Source: Aquificota bacterium (GTDB taxonomy: Bacteria > Aquificota > Aquificia > Aquificales > Aquificaceae). Taken from it: DNA of 64,000 bases. The position numbers and the translations under genes were made by a program. The notes under the pieces were generated by a model. The model ran no database searches. It was not told the origin of the DNA and saw only the letters and a program-made list of their open reading frames with translations. Every line of letters starts with the position of its first letter. The stretch's first letter is position 1. Below are positions 16,395 to 25,387 of the stretch, piece after piece. Where the stretch lies: contig CP076324.1 of assembly GCA_018771605.1 (NCBI GenBank), forward strand, positions 372,001 through 436,000. The letters run 5' to 3'.

Positions 16395-16598
16395 ATGGCA
16401 AAAGTAAAGATGAAAACAAACAGGTCTGCAAAGAAGAGGTTTAAGATAACAGCCACTGGGAAAATAAAAAGATACAAAGCGGGTGGCGCTCACTACAATA
16501 CACGTAAGGCAAAGGATAGAAAAAGAAGACTGAGGAAGCCCACCCTTGTCCACCCAAGCTGGGAAGACAAGGTAAAGGGCATGCTTAAAGAATTCTAA
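16395..16598 (+). CDS. rpmI: 50S ribosomal protein bL35
   Basis: 67 residues, highly basic, beginning MAKVKMKTNRSAKKRF and containing the family pattern of N-terminal KTxxxxxKRFKxTxxGK. The start is supported by GGAGG at 16383-16387. bL35 usually lies between infC and rplT; neither is beside it here, so the gene stands alone. It converges with the flavoprotein gene and overlaps its end by 4 bp. Confidence 0.95.
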   Translation: MAKVKMKTNRSAKKRFKITATGKIKRYKAGGAHYNTRKAKDRKRRLRKPTLVHPSWEDKVKGMLKEF

Positions 16599-17851
16599 CC
16601 AAAGAGGTCTCTCCATAGGCCTCTTGCCCACTCCTCATATCTCTTTGCCGTTGTCTCTTTCCTTTGGTTATCCTCCCTATGGGTGGGTATGAACCTCTTT
16701 GATACTGCATCATACCTAAAGGCCGTTTCCGTCATTATGGCCTCTCTATCGTTTACCATGGCGTAGCATATCATCTGCATATACTCTTCTTTGACCTCTT
16801 TGCCCTTTAACCTTGCGTTTATTATCTTTGCCACAAGCTTACCCTCTGAGTGTGCAGCATATCCACTTTTTGGAAGATAGCTCTGAGATGCATCACCTAT
16901 AACGAAAACGTTTTTCACAGAAGTTTCAAAGGTAAGAGGATTTACCTCTACCCACTTTTGACCCTTCTTGAGAAGTCCAGCTTCTTGCAAAAGCCTGTTT
17001 GCCCTCATGGGCGGTATTACATTGGCAAGGTCATACTTAAAATCTCCATGCGATGTTTTTACAATCCTTTTATGCACATCTATATCTCTTACGTGAGCGG
17101 AAGTTACATAAGTTGCCACATCCTTATATAGGTCATAGTAGGCTGAAAGAAAGCCTTCTGAGTTTATAAGGGGTCTTTCGTTGGCGTCTATAAAGTATAT
17201 ATGTGCCTTTATCTTGTTTCTTTTTATCATGCTTGCCAATAGGGCTGCCCTTTCGTAAGGAGCGGGTGGACATCTGTAAGGTGGTGGTGGCACTGTTATG
17301 ACTATATCTCCACCTTCAAAGTCCTCTATGAGCTTTTTAAGGTATATATGCTCCGACCCAGGCCTAAAGGCTGGAGGGTTATATACAAGGGAATCTCTGT
17401 AAAATGGATAATCTTCTATATCATAGTCTATACCCGGTGATAGCACAAGATAGTCATAGGATATATATCCAGATGAGGTCCTTACTACCTTTTTATCAAG
17501 CTCCACTCCAAGCACCTTATCGTTCAAAACCCTTATGCCATGTTTTACCTCAAGCACGTTGTAGGAAAAACACAGAGGCGTAAGCTCCATAAGGCCAGCC
17601 AAGAAGTGGTTTGACATGGGGCAGGACATGAAGAAGGGCCTTTCTTCAATGAGAACCACATCAAGGTTAGGATTTTCCTTCTTTAAATACTTGGCTACAG
17701 TGACACCTCCATAGCCACCACCTACTATAACTACTTGGGCCTTAAGTCTGCTTTGTGTCTTTGAATACACCAAAAGAGGCGCTGTAATACCTACAAGGGC
17801 ACTACCTACGATCAATTCCCTTCTACTAACACCTGATAACTGATTTGACAT
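16595..17851 (-). CDS. Flavocytochrome c sulfide dehydrogenase-type flavoprotein (FccB-like), copy 1
   Basis: 418 residues. A twin-arginine signal (SRRELIVGSALVGITAPLLV) predicts export of the folded flavoprotein. The FAD-binding VIVGGGYGGVTVAKYL is at about 36-51, followed by PFFMSCPMSNHFLAG, in which the Cys corresponds to the redox cysteine region of FccB. A second FAD segment NVFVIGDAS lies near 315. FccB oxidises sulfide in the periplasm and normally passes electrons to a small c-type cytochrome, which is not encoded nearby. It overlaps the Rieske gene by 26 bp and is therefore in the same operon. Confidence 0.85.
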   Translation of the reverse strand: MSNQLSGVSRRELIVGSALVGITAPLLVYSKTQSRLKAQVVIVGGGYGGVTVAKYLKKENPNLDVVLIEERPFFMSCPMSNHFLAGLMELTPLCFSYNVLEVKHGIRVLNDKVLGVELDKKVVRTSSGYISYDYLVLSPGIDYDIEDYPFYRDSLVYNPPAFRPGSEHIYLKKLIEDFEGGDIVITVPPPPYRCPPAPYERAALLASMIKRNKIKAHIYFIDANERPLINSEGFLSAYYDLYKDVATYVTSAHVRDIDVHKRIVKTSHGDFKYDLANVIPPMRANRLLQEAGLLKKGQKWVEVNPLTFETSVKNVFVIGDASQSYLPKSGYAAHSEGKLVAKIINARLKGKEVKEEYMQMICYAMVNDREAIMTETAFRYDAVSKRFIPTHREDNQRKETTAKRYEEWARGLWRDLFG

Positions 17852-18545
17852 ATTTATCCATCTCCATAACTATACATTTTTCCACAAGCTCCTTTGCTTT
17901 TGCAGTAGAACCATACTGCTGTCTTAGGTCTGCCTTGTAGTTATCAAAGAACTGGTCAAACTGGTCCTTACCAAGAACTCCTACGGCATAAAATTGGCCA
18001 TTCTCTTCTTGTAGCACTATGGAGGCCAAAGGAACTTCTGGTGGACCATCTAAGACCTTTGCACCTTCCTTTGGGTCGTATAAACCTAAGTGGGCACAAC
18101 ACTGGATTATACCGGCCTTTTTTGTGGTCTCAGATGGCTTGTCTGGTGGATAGTAGTTTATAAAAGAGTAGTCCTTTGTAGGATAACTCCACTGGTGGGC
18201 GCATATGGCAGAGTAGGCTACTATACTCTTTTTTGACCCCACGCCCCCTGGCCAGAGGTAGCCAAGCCCATCCTTTAGCTTTATCTCCACAGGCTTTATC
18301 TCCTGGTCCAGATTAAGAAGATAACAAGGAGTGGAAACAAAGGGATAGAAGAATATGTAATTGTTATGGGGCTTGAGGTCTTCTTCCTTTAGAGGAGACC
18401 CATCCTCTTTGACAAGGAGGGCCTTTTTGTAAGTTTTTAGCATTCCATCCTGTTGGCTTGCCAGCAAATTGGAGAAAATACTGGCATCCAGCATGGAAGC
18501 CACTGCCACGGTTCCACAAGTTTTTATAAAGTCTCTCCTATCCAT
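17826..18545 (-). CDS. TAT-exported Rieske iron-sulfur protein
   Basis: 239 residues with a twin-arginine signal (MDRRDFIKTCGTVAVASM). Rieske [2Fe-2S] ligands appear as CAH in SAICAHQW and CCAH in IQCCAHLG. The gap between the two ligand pairs is about 31 residues, longer than the 15-17 usual in bc1 Rieske proteins, and the first box lacks the disulfide Cys. It lies between two FccB-like genes and no cytochrome b gene is present, so it is unlikely to be the bc1 subunit. I infer that it is an electron acceptor or partner for the sulfide-oxidising flavoproteins. Confidence 0.8.
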   Translation of the reverse strand: MDRRDFIKTCGTVAVASMLDASIFSNLLASQQDGMLKTYKKALLVKEDGSPLKEEDLKPHNNYIFFYPFVSTPCYLLNLDQEIKPVEIKLKDGLGYLWPGGVGSKKSIVAYSAICAHQWSYPTKDYSFINYYPPDKPSETTKKAGIIQCCAHLGLYDPKEGAKVLDGPPEVPLASIVLQEENGQFYAVGVLGKDQFDQFFDNYKADLRQQYGSTAKAKELVEKCIVMEMDKYVKSVIRC

Positions 18546-18678
18546 TCCTATTCACCTCTCTGTGTTATATATGCAAATTCCATGCCACGCTTTGGAAGGC
18601 TTGTATACTTCACAGAGCATTGAGAAGGGTGTTTTGTGTTGCAACATGTGATGCAAAGGGGGCAAGGCCCCCTTAAGA

Positions 18679-19998
18679 TTATGCGAACATGTCCTTATAC
18701 ATAGACCTTGCCCATTCATAGGTAGCCTTTGCCAAGGCTTCAGACCTTTCGTTTATCACCTTGGGCTTTGGAACTATCTTCTTTTCCTTTTCGTTGTAGT
18801 CGTAGGTTACGTTTATAACTATAGCCTCCTGGGGTGATCCGTTCACCATGGAGTAGCAGGTGTTGTCTGGAAGGGTAGGCTTGTATTCTTTGCCCGCTAT
18901 CCTTGAGGCAATTATCTTTGCCACTATCTTACCTTGCGAGTTGCCCATATGTCCGCTCTTTGGATAAGGCACTCCACCTATAACATCTCCCACCAAAAAG
19001 ACATTGGGGTCGGATTTTGCTTGGAAGGTTAGAGGGTCTTGGTCTGCCCAGCCGGTAGGCTTACCATCCTTGTCCTTTGCTATAAGGTCTGCCATCCAAA
19101 CAAGCTCTCCCGCCTGGTGTGGTGGCACAAGGTTGGCATCGGCAAACTTAAAGTCTCCCGCAGTGGTCTTTATTATCTTCTTTACAGGGTCCACCTCTTT
19201 TATGCTTGCCTTCGGCACATACTCCACTATACCAAGATAAACCTGCTCATAAGCTGCCCTAAAGCCTGGACCCTTTGGAGCTATGTCATCCTTGGGGTCA
19301 AGTATGATTACCCTTCCCTTTACCTTGTTTCTCTTAAAGACTTCTGCTATCATGCAAGCCCTCTCATAAGTCGCTGGTGGGCATCTGTAGGCTCCCGGAG
19401 GTACGGTGATTATAAAGTCTCCCTCTTCAAACTCATGAACCTTTCTCTTCAAGGCCAAGTGTTCAGAACCTGGTATGAATGCCGCTGGATAATGCACTCT
19501 GGTGTAGTTTATCATGTCCTTGTTGTCTCCAAACCAAGCCTTATAGTTGTACTTTATGCCGGGTGCAAGCACCAGGTAGTTGTATTCTATGTAGCCGTGG
19601 GGAGTATAGACCCTCTTTTTGTCCCTTTCTATGCCTATGACCACTGCGTTTATAAACTTGTAGCCATACTTGGAAGCTGGCTGGTTGTAGTCATGGGAAA
19701 GAAAATCCAAGCTCACAAGGTCTGCTAGCCACTGATTGGATATGGGGCAGGAGAAGAAGTTTGGCCTCTTCTCAATAAGGATAACCTCTATGTTTGGGTT
19801 TTCCTTCTTGAGGTACTTGGCTACCGTCAGCCCTGCCCATCCACCACCGCATATTACAACCCTGTTGCCCTTAGGTGGTGGAAGCACGGCTTCCATCTTT
19901 ACCACTTTTTCTGCAGCTGCAAAAATGGGCTTTGAAGAAAGCCCTGCTGCCAAGGCCCCTACTCCTACAGACTTTAAAAGGTCCCGCCTTGTAATCAT
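18679..19998 (-). CDS. Flavocytochrome c sulfide dehydrogenase-type flavoprotein (FccB-like), copy 2
   Basis: 439 residues with a TAT signal (MITRRDLLKSVGVGALAAG). FAD-binding VVICGGGWAGLTVAKYL is near 46-62, then RPNFFSCPISNQWLADL with the Cys expected in FccB, and NVFLVGDVIGG near 352. It is clearly a diverged paralogue of copy 1. It lies 133 bp upstream of the Rieske gene on the same strand. The spacer holds no gene, so the three may form one transcript. A periplasmic role in sulfide oxidation is inferred from the family. Confidence 0.86.
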   Translation of the reverse strand: MITRRDLLKSVGVGALAAGLSSKPIFAAAEKVVKMEAVLPPPKGNRVVICGGGWAGLTVAKYLKKENPNIEVILIEKRPNFFSCPISNQWLADLVSLDFLSHDYNQPASKYGYKFINAVVIGIERDKKRVYTPHGYIEYNYLVLAPGIKYNYKAWFGDNKDMINYTRVHYPAAFIPGSEHLALKRKVHEFEEGDFIITVPPGAYRCPPATYERACMIAEVFKRNKVKGRVIILDPKDDIAPKGPGFRAAYEQVYLGIVEYVPKASIKEVDPVKKIIKTTAGDFKFADANLVPPHQAGELVWMADLIAKDKDGKPTGWADQDPLTFQAKSDPNVFLVGDVIGGVPYPKSGHMGNSQGKIVAKIIASRIAGKEYKPTLPDNTCYSMVNGSPQEAIVINVTYDYNEKEKKIVPKPKVINERSEALAKATYEWARSMYKDMFA

Positions 19999-20199
19999 GC
20001 TATACCTCCCTATAAAGCGTTGTTAAAATCATACTTCTTAAGGAATGAGCTTGTCAATAAGAAAATCTTTGAGGAACCATTAATTAGGCTTATTTAAGCC
20101 TATCCTTATATGCTTATAATCAAAAGAGTCAAAAATTAACCAATTTTAAACCTTCTGCTTATATTTTATACTTTTACAAGCTTTGTTTGGAGGTAGGAC

Positions 20200-21954
20200 A
20201 TGCCAAGAAAGGGCGCAGATATTGTGATAGAGGTGTTAAAAGAAGAAGGCGTGGAGGTGATCTTTGGGCACCCCGGCGGTGCTATAATGGAAGTTTATGA
20301 TGCCCTTTATAGGGATGGTAGTATAAGGCATATATTGGCAAGGCATGAGCAGGGTGCTGGGCATATGGCAGAAGGCTATGCAAAGGCCACTGGTAAGGTT
20401 GGAGTGGCCATGTCCACCTCTGGACCCGGTGCTACAAACTTAGTGACAGCCATTGCGGACGCCTACATGGACTCTGTGCCTGTGGTCTTTATAACAGGAC
20501 AGGTTCCTACACACCTTATAGGTAACGATGCCTTCCAAGAGGTAGATATAGTGGGCATTACAAGGCCCATAACCAAGCACAACTTTTTGGTCAAAAGGAT
20601 AGAGGATTTGCCTTTAATAGTTCGTCAGGCCTTTTACATAGCTAAGACTGGAAGACCTGGGCCAGTTCTTGTGGATATACCAAAGGACATAACCCAAAAG
20701 CTTAGCGATGTGAAAATACCAACCCTTGAAGAGGTAAAAGAATCTCTACCGGGCTATAAACCACACCTTGAGGGCAACATACAGCAGATAAGGAGGGCCG
20801 TAAGGCTTATAATGGAGGCCAAAAGGCCTGTGCTTTATGTGGGTGGTGGTGCGGTTCAGGCGGAGGCCCAAAGGGAATTGGTAGAATTGGCGGAGCTTAT
20901 GAAGATACCGGTTACCACCACCAACATGGGAAAGGGTGCCTTTCCCGAGCTTCATCCCTTGGCTTTGCACATGCTTGGTATGCATGGCACCTATTATGCC
21001 AACATGGCCGTTTATAACTGCGACCTTCTCATAGCCATAGGTGCCAGGTTTGACGACAGAGTAACAGGAAAGATAGAAGAGTTTGCACCTCAGGCAAAGA
21101 TCATTCACGTGGATATAGACCCAGCCTCCATTTCAAAGAACATCGTGGTGGATGTGCCCATAGTGGGAGATGTAAAAATAGTCTTGAGGAAGATTCTTGA
21201 GGAGCTAAAGAGGGAAGGTGCAAAAATACTATATCCAGAAGAAAGACAAAAATGGCTTGAACAGATAGAGGCATGGAAGAAGAAATATCCACTCACATAC
21301 ACAAGGTCCAACAAGGTTATAAAGCCACAATACGTTATAGAGCAGATATACGAAGCTACAAAAGGGCAAGCCATAATAGCCACAGGCGTAGGCCAGCATC
21401 AGATGTGGTCCGCCATGTTCTATAAGTACTCTTTTCCAAGGCAGTTTATAAACTCCGGCGGCCTTGGTACAATGGGCTTTGGCTTGCCTGCGGGCATAGG
21501 AGCCAAGATAGGAAGGCCAGACAGGGAGGTCTTTGTTATAGACGGTGATGGTTCCTTTATGATGACCATGCAGGAGCTTATTACGGCAGTGCAGTATAGA
21601 GTGCCTGTCAAAATAGCTATAATAAACAACGGCTATTTGGGTATGGTGCGCCAGTGGCAAGAGCTTTTCTACGAAAAGAGATATTCAGAGGTAGATTTAA
21701 GCATACAGCCAGACTTTGTTAAGTTGGCAGAGGCCTGTGGAGCTGTAGGCTTTAGGGCAGAAAAGCCATCGGAGGTTAGGGAGATAATAGAAGAAGCCCT
21801 TAAGATTGACGACAGGCCTGTTCTTATGGACTTCCACGTGGATAGGGAAGAGAATGTATTCCCCATGGTGCCTGCAGGGAAGTCCTATAGGGAGATGATC
21901 CTAGAGGATGGCAAAAAGTCTGTGGAAGCTGAAACCATGTACTTGGTTGGATAA
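20200..21954 (+). CDS. ilvB: Acetolactate synthase, large catalytic subunit
   Basis: 584 residues, normal for IlvB/IlvI. The N-terminal thiamine-diphosphate glutamate region VIFGHPGGAIMEVYDAL, the GPGATN segment, the FAD-domain ARFDDRVTG and the C-terminal diphosphate motif GDGSF…NNGYLGMVRQWQ are all present. It condenses pyruvate to acetolactate for valine, leucine and isoleucine synthesis. GGAGG precedes the ATG. The 200 bp upstream are AT-rich and show no leader-peptide attenuator that I can recognise. It begins the ilvB-ilvN-pepA run. Confidence 0.96.
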   Translation: MPRKGADIVIEVLKEEGVEVIFGHPGGAIMEVYDALYRDGSIRHILARHEQGAGHMAEGYAKATGKVGVAMSTSGPGATNLVTAIADAYMDSVPVVFITGQVPTHLIGNDAFQEVDIVGITRPITKHNFLVKRIEDLPLIVRQAFYIAKTGRPGPVLVDIPKDITQKLSDVKIPTLEEVKESLPGYKPHLEGNIQQIRRAVRLIMEAKRPVLYVGGGAVQAEAQRELVELAELMKIPVTTTNMGKGAFPELHPLALHMLGMHGTYYANMAVYNCDLLIAIGARFDDRVTGKIEEFAPQAKIIHVDIDPASISKNIVVDVPIVGDVKIVLRKILEELKREGAKILYPEERQKWLEQIEAWKKKYPLTYTRSNKVIKPQYVIEQIYEATKGQAIIATGVGQHQMWSAMFYKYSFPRQFINSGGLGTMGFGLPAGIGAKIGRPDREVFVIDGDGSFMMTMQELITAVQYRVPVKIAIINNGYLGMVRQWQELFYEKRYSEVDLSIQPDFVKLAEACGAVGFRAEKPSEVREIIEEALKIDDRPVLMDFHVDREENVFPMVPAGKSYREMILEDGKKSVEAETMYLVG

Positions 21955-21966
21955 AGGAGGCAAAAG

Positions 21967-22542
21967 ATGGCAGACACCATCGGAAGCATGCAATTGGACG
22001 CCATAAAGGCACCCCTTTTTAGGGAGGTAAAAAAGGGTGAGGTGCGCAAGCACCTAATAACCCTAACTGTTAGGAATGAGCTGGGTGTTCTGGCACGCAT
22101 AGCAACCCTTATAGCGGGCAAGGGCTACAACATAGAAGGCCTCTCGGTGGGAGAAACCCATGAAAAGGGTATATCCCGCATGACCCTTGAGGTAATAGGC
22201 GATGATGTGGTCATAGACCAGGTGGTAAAACAGCTAAGAAAGCTCATAGACACCATAAAGGTGAAAGACCTAACGGACATACCCCATGTGGAAAGGGAGC
22301 TTGCCCTTATAAAGGTTCACACTGCCACCCCAAGGGCAAGGGACGAAGTATTAAGGCTTGTGGAGATCTTTAGGGCAAAGGTGGTGGATGTTTCACCGGA
22401 GACCTACACCATAGAAATAACTGGTACGGAGGATAAAATAAATGCCTTTGTGGAGCTTGTGAGGCCCTTTGGCATAAGGGAGATGGCAAGGACTGGAAAG
22501 GTGGCAATGAAAAGAGAAATCTCAAGCCAGGAGGAAGAATGA
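21967..22542 (+). CDS. ilvN: Acetolactate synthase, small regulatory subunit
   Basis: 191 residues. An N-terminal ACT domain is clear (HLITLTVRNELGVLARI, about 28-45; GYNIEGLSVG), followed by the C-terminal IlvN domain with ERELALIKVH and PFGIREMARTGK. The subunit activates the large subunit and confers feedback inhibition by valine in most bacteria. It lies 12 bp after ilvB with an AAAGGAGG ribosome site, and its end overlaps pepA by 4 bp. An N-terminal extension of about 25 residues before the ACT domain is slightly longer than usual. Confidence 0.95.
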   Translation: MADTIGSMQLDAIKAPLFREVKKGEVRKHLITLTVRNELGVLARIATLIAGKGYNIEGLSVGETHEKGISRMTLEVIGDDVVIDQVVKQLRKLIDTIKVKDLTDIPHVERELALIKVHTATPRARDEVLRLVEIFRAKVVDVSPETYTIEITGTEDKINAFVELVRPFGIREMARTGKVAMKREISSQEEE

Positions 22543-24005
22543 TGGAAGTAAAGGCATTAAGCTTTCATGTGGAGAGTATAAAAGAACCTATAGGCCTTTT
22601 TGTCTTTGAGGACCAGTGGGAAAATTTAAGCTTTTTGGGTGGTTTAAAAGAACAGGTAGAAAAGATATTAAAGGCGGAGAACTTTAAAGGAAAAGAGGAG
22701 AGCCTTGCAAAGGTTAGTTTGATCGTGGATGGTGAGGTAAGGGTCTTTTATGTTGCCGGGCTTGGCAAAAGGGAGAAGGCTGGAGAAGACAGCTACAGAA
22801 CGGCCTCAGCCCTTATAGCCAAAAGGGCAAAAAGAGATAAGGTAAAAAGCCTTTATATTTATGCAGGGGAGATAGACCATAGGCTAAGCAAGGCCATAAC
22901 GGAGGGTGCCATCCTTGGAAGTTACAGGTTTGATAAGTATAAAACCAAGAAAGAAGAGGAAGAAAATTCAAGCCTTGAAAACCTTTATATATACGGAGGA
23001 GACCAAGAGGGCATAAGCTTGGGAAAGATCTTAGCGGAAGCCCAGAACTTCACCAGAGACCTAGTGAATGAGCCAGGGAATGTGATAAACCCCATAAGCC
23101 TTGCGGAGATAGCCCAAAAGGTGGCGCAAGATTATGGCCTTGAGTGCAGGGTCTATGATGAAAAAGAAATTCAAGAGATGGGCATGTATGCCCTTTGGAG
23201 CGTGGGTAAAGGCTCTGCCACACCACCAAGGTTTGTGCATATGGTATACAAGCCAGAAGGGGAGCCAAAGGAAAGGATAGCCATAGTGGGTAAGGGCCTT
23301 ACCTTTGATAGCGGTGGCCTCAACATAAAGACGGGAGATTATATGAGGACCATGAAGATGGATAAAGCTGGGGCATGCGCCGTCATAGGCATAATGAAGG
23401 CCATAGCCCAGCTAAAACCACAGGTGGAGGTGCATGGCATCTTTGGTGCGGCTGAGAACATGCCAAGCGGAACGGCCTACAGGCCAGACGATATTATAAG
23501 GGCCATGAACGGAAAGACCATAGAGATAGACAATACGGACGCAGAGGGAAGGGTAACCTTGGCGGATAGCCTCTCTTATGCCTCCAAGCTAGGCGTCTCA
23601 AGGATCATTGACATGGCCACCTTGACCGGTGCTTGCATGGTGGCCCTTGGAGAATACACGGCGGGCCTCTTTACCAACGATGATGAATTTGGAGAGGAAA
23701 TCCTTAGCCTTTCAAGGCTTACCGGTGAGAGGATGTGGAAGCTACCCATGGATGACAAAAGGCTAAGGGAGAAGATAAAGAAGGGTGAGGGTGATGTTTT
23801 GAACTCTGGGGGAAGGTACGGCGGAGCCATAACAGCGGCCATGTTCCTTGAAGAGTTTGTGGGAGAAGGTATAAAGTGGGTTCATCTTGATATAGCTGGA
23901 CCGGCGCATCTTAGGGAGGAGTTTTCCTATTATGCTAAGGGCGGAACGGGCTTTGGTGTTAGGACCTGTGTGGAGTATATACTAAGGCTTGGTGGCAAAG
24001 GATGA
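22539..24005 (+). CDS. pepA: Cytosolic leucyl aminopeptidase (M17)
   Basis: 488 residues. The signature NTDAEGRVTLADSL is near 331-344, with metal ligands in GKGLTFDSGGLNIK and MKMDKAGACAV. The enzyme is a two-metal hexameric aminopeptidase recycling peptides; some members also bind DNA. It overlaps ilvN by 4 bp (ATGA) and its stop overlaps the next gene's start by 4 bp, so it is part of a tightly coupled four-gene operon. A second ATG immediately follows the first. Confidence 0.94.
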   Translation: MMEVKALSFHVESIKEPIGLFVFEDQWENLSFLGGLKEQVEKILKAENFKGKEESLAKVSLIVDGEVRVFYVAGLGKREKAGEDSYRTASALIAKRAKRDKVKSLYIYAGEIDHRLSKAITEGAILGSYRFDKYKTKKEEEENSSLENLYIYGGDQEGISLGKILAEAQNFTRDLVNEPGNVINPISLAEIAQKVAQDYGLECRVYDEKEIQEMGMYALWSVGKGSATPPRFVHMVYKPEGEPKERIAIVGKGLTFDSGGLNIKTGDYMRTMKMDKAGACAVIGIMKAIAQLKPQVEVHGIFGAAENMPSGTAYRPDDIIRAMNGKTIEIDNTDAEGRVTLADSLSYASKLGVSRIIDMATLTGACMVALGEYTAGLFTNDDEFGEEILSLSRLTGERMWKLPMDDKRLREKIKKGEGDVLNSGGRYGGAITAAMFLEEFVGEGIKWVHLDIAGPAHLREEFSYYAKGGTGFGVRTCVEYILRLGGKG

Positions 24006-25387
24006 GAGTAGTAATAGTTGGCAACGGACCGGCAAGCGCCAGCGCCATAGAGGCCTTTAGAAAGGTGGATAAGGATTCAGACATCATAGTCCTCTCCGAT
24101 GAGGAGTTTCCTACCTACGCACCCAACTGCATGGAGAATGTTATAAGAGGGGACATCTCCGAGGAGGCCCTCTTTTATAAGGGTGGCTTTAGCTTTTATG
24201 AGAAGTATAGGGTGGATTTTAGACCTGGTAAAGAAGTGGTAGGCATTGACAACAAAAGGAAGGTGGTTGTGGTAAAGGGAGGAGAGGAAATAGCTTACGA
24301 TAAGTGCCTTTTGGCAGCGGGAGCTTACTCCTTTGTGCCACCCATTCCCGGCGTGGAGCTGGGAGGTGTGACCACAGCCAAAAATCTCTACGATGCTAAA
24401 AGGATAAGGGAATGGGTGCTTTCGGGAAGGGTAAAGAGCGTGGTAATAGTAGGAGCGGGGCCCATAGGCATAGAGGATGCAGAGACCTTAAGACACATGG
24501 GCCTTGAGGTGCATGTGGTAGAGTTCTTTGACAGGGTGCTTCCAAGGATGTTGGACAAGTTTATGGCTGACAGGTATATGAAGCCCTTGGAAGAGGAAGG
24601 TATAAACTTCTACCTAAACCATCAAGTGGTAGCCATACATGGAGAGGACGGTTGGGTAGAAGCGGTGGAGATAAGGCCCAATGGGACGGACAAGAGCAAG
24701 TTTATAAGGGCGGACATGGTCATACTCTCCACTGGGGTAAGGCCAAGGACAAACCTCGTGGCAGATACAGACATAAAGCTACACATAAACGAGGCTACAG
24801 GAAGGGTTGTTGGAGGTATACTGGTAAACGAGTACCAGCAAACATCGGACCCTGATGTTTATGCGGCTGGGGATATATGCTCTGGCATAGACGCCTGGGG
24901 CAACCACAGATGGATAGCCCTCTTTCCACCAGCACAGCAGAGCGGTGCCATAGCGGGCTACAACATGGCGGGGCTAAAGGTCAAAAACCCAGGCCTTGTG
25001 GATTACAACGCAGTAAAGACAAGGTCTGCCACAGCTGGCAGTGGAGGAGTCTTTGAAGAGGCGGAAGAATCCTTTAGCTTTGAATGGAACGGTAAACTGG
25101 TAAAGGTCTTCTTAAAAGAGGGTTCGGTGTGTGGCTATCAATTTGTAGGCGTGGGAAAGGGAAGGACTTTAAACCCAAGGAATAGGTTTTTAAGGAATGA
25201 GAGGATAAAAAGCTGGGCGGAAAAAATTATTTTGGACAAGGGGCTTGGCCTTGAGGCAAGCGGTGTGCTATTCCATCACTTTATAAGGTTCAAAGAAAGG
25301 AAGATAGAAGGTTGGGTTGTAAGGGCTATAAAAGAGGGAATGCTTAGGTCTCTTGCCAACCCAGCCTTTGAGGTGTCTATATTTTAG
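24002..25387 (+). CDS. FAD-dependent pyridine nucleotide-disulfide reductase-like protein
   Basis: 461 residues. The N-terminal FAD site is VVIVGNGPASASAIEAF, the NAD(P) site VVIVGAGPIGIEDAETL is near 150, and the second FAD motif DVYAAGDICSG is near 285. PTYAPNC places a Cys at about residue 43, the position of the redox-active cysteine in the NADH oxidase/CoA-disulfide reductase group. About 120 residues follow the usual dimerisation domain. The exact activity (NADH oxidase, CoA-disulfide reductase or a sulfur-metabolism enzyme) cannot be decided. It overlaps pepA by 4 bp and the convergent diguanylate cyclase by 11 bp. Confidence 0.82.
   Translation: MRVVIVGNGPASASAIEAFRKVDKDSDIIVLSDEEFPTYAPNCMENVIRGDISEEALFYKGGFSFYEKYRVDFRPGKEVVGIDNKRKVVVVKGGEEIAYDKCLLAAGAYSFVPPIPGVELGGVTTAKNLYDAKRIREWVLSGRVKSVVIVGAGPIGIEDAETLRHMGLEVHVVEFFDRVLPRMLDKFMADRYMKPLEEEGINFYLNHQVVAIHGEDGWVEAVEIRPNGTDKSKFIRADMVILSTGVRPRTNLVADTDIKLHINEATGRVVGGILVNEYQQTSDPDVYAAGDICSGIDAWGNHRWIALFPPAQQSGAIAGYNMAGLKVKNPGLVDYNAVKTRSATAGSGGVFEEAEESFSFEWNGKLVKVFLKEGSVCGYQFVGVGKGRTLNPRNRFLRNERIKSWAEKIILDKGLGLEASGVLFHHFIRFKERKIEGWVVRAIKEGMLRSLANPAFEVSIF

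Noticed and set aside
19039-19728. A 229-codon open frame on the plus strand, opposite the second FccB-like gene
   Set aside because: The minus-strand gene has clear family motifs over its whole length; the plus-strand frame has no ribosome site and no recognisable motif.
20000-20199. Leader-peptide attenuator or T-box before ilvB
   Set aside because: I found no short frame rich in branched-chain codons, no specifier hairpin and no terminator.
21229-21660. A 143-codon minus-strand frame inside ilvB
   Set aside because: It overlaps the ThDP-binding coding sequence of ilvB and has no independent support.
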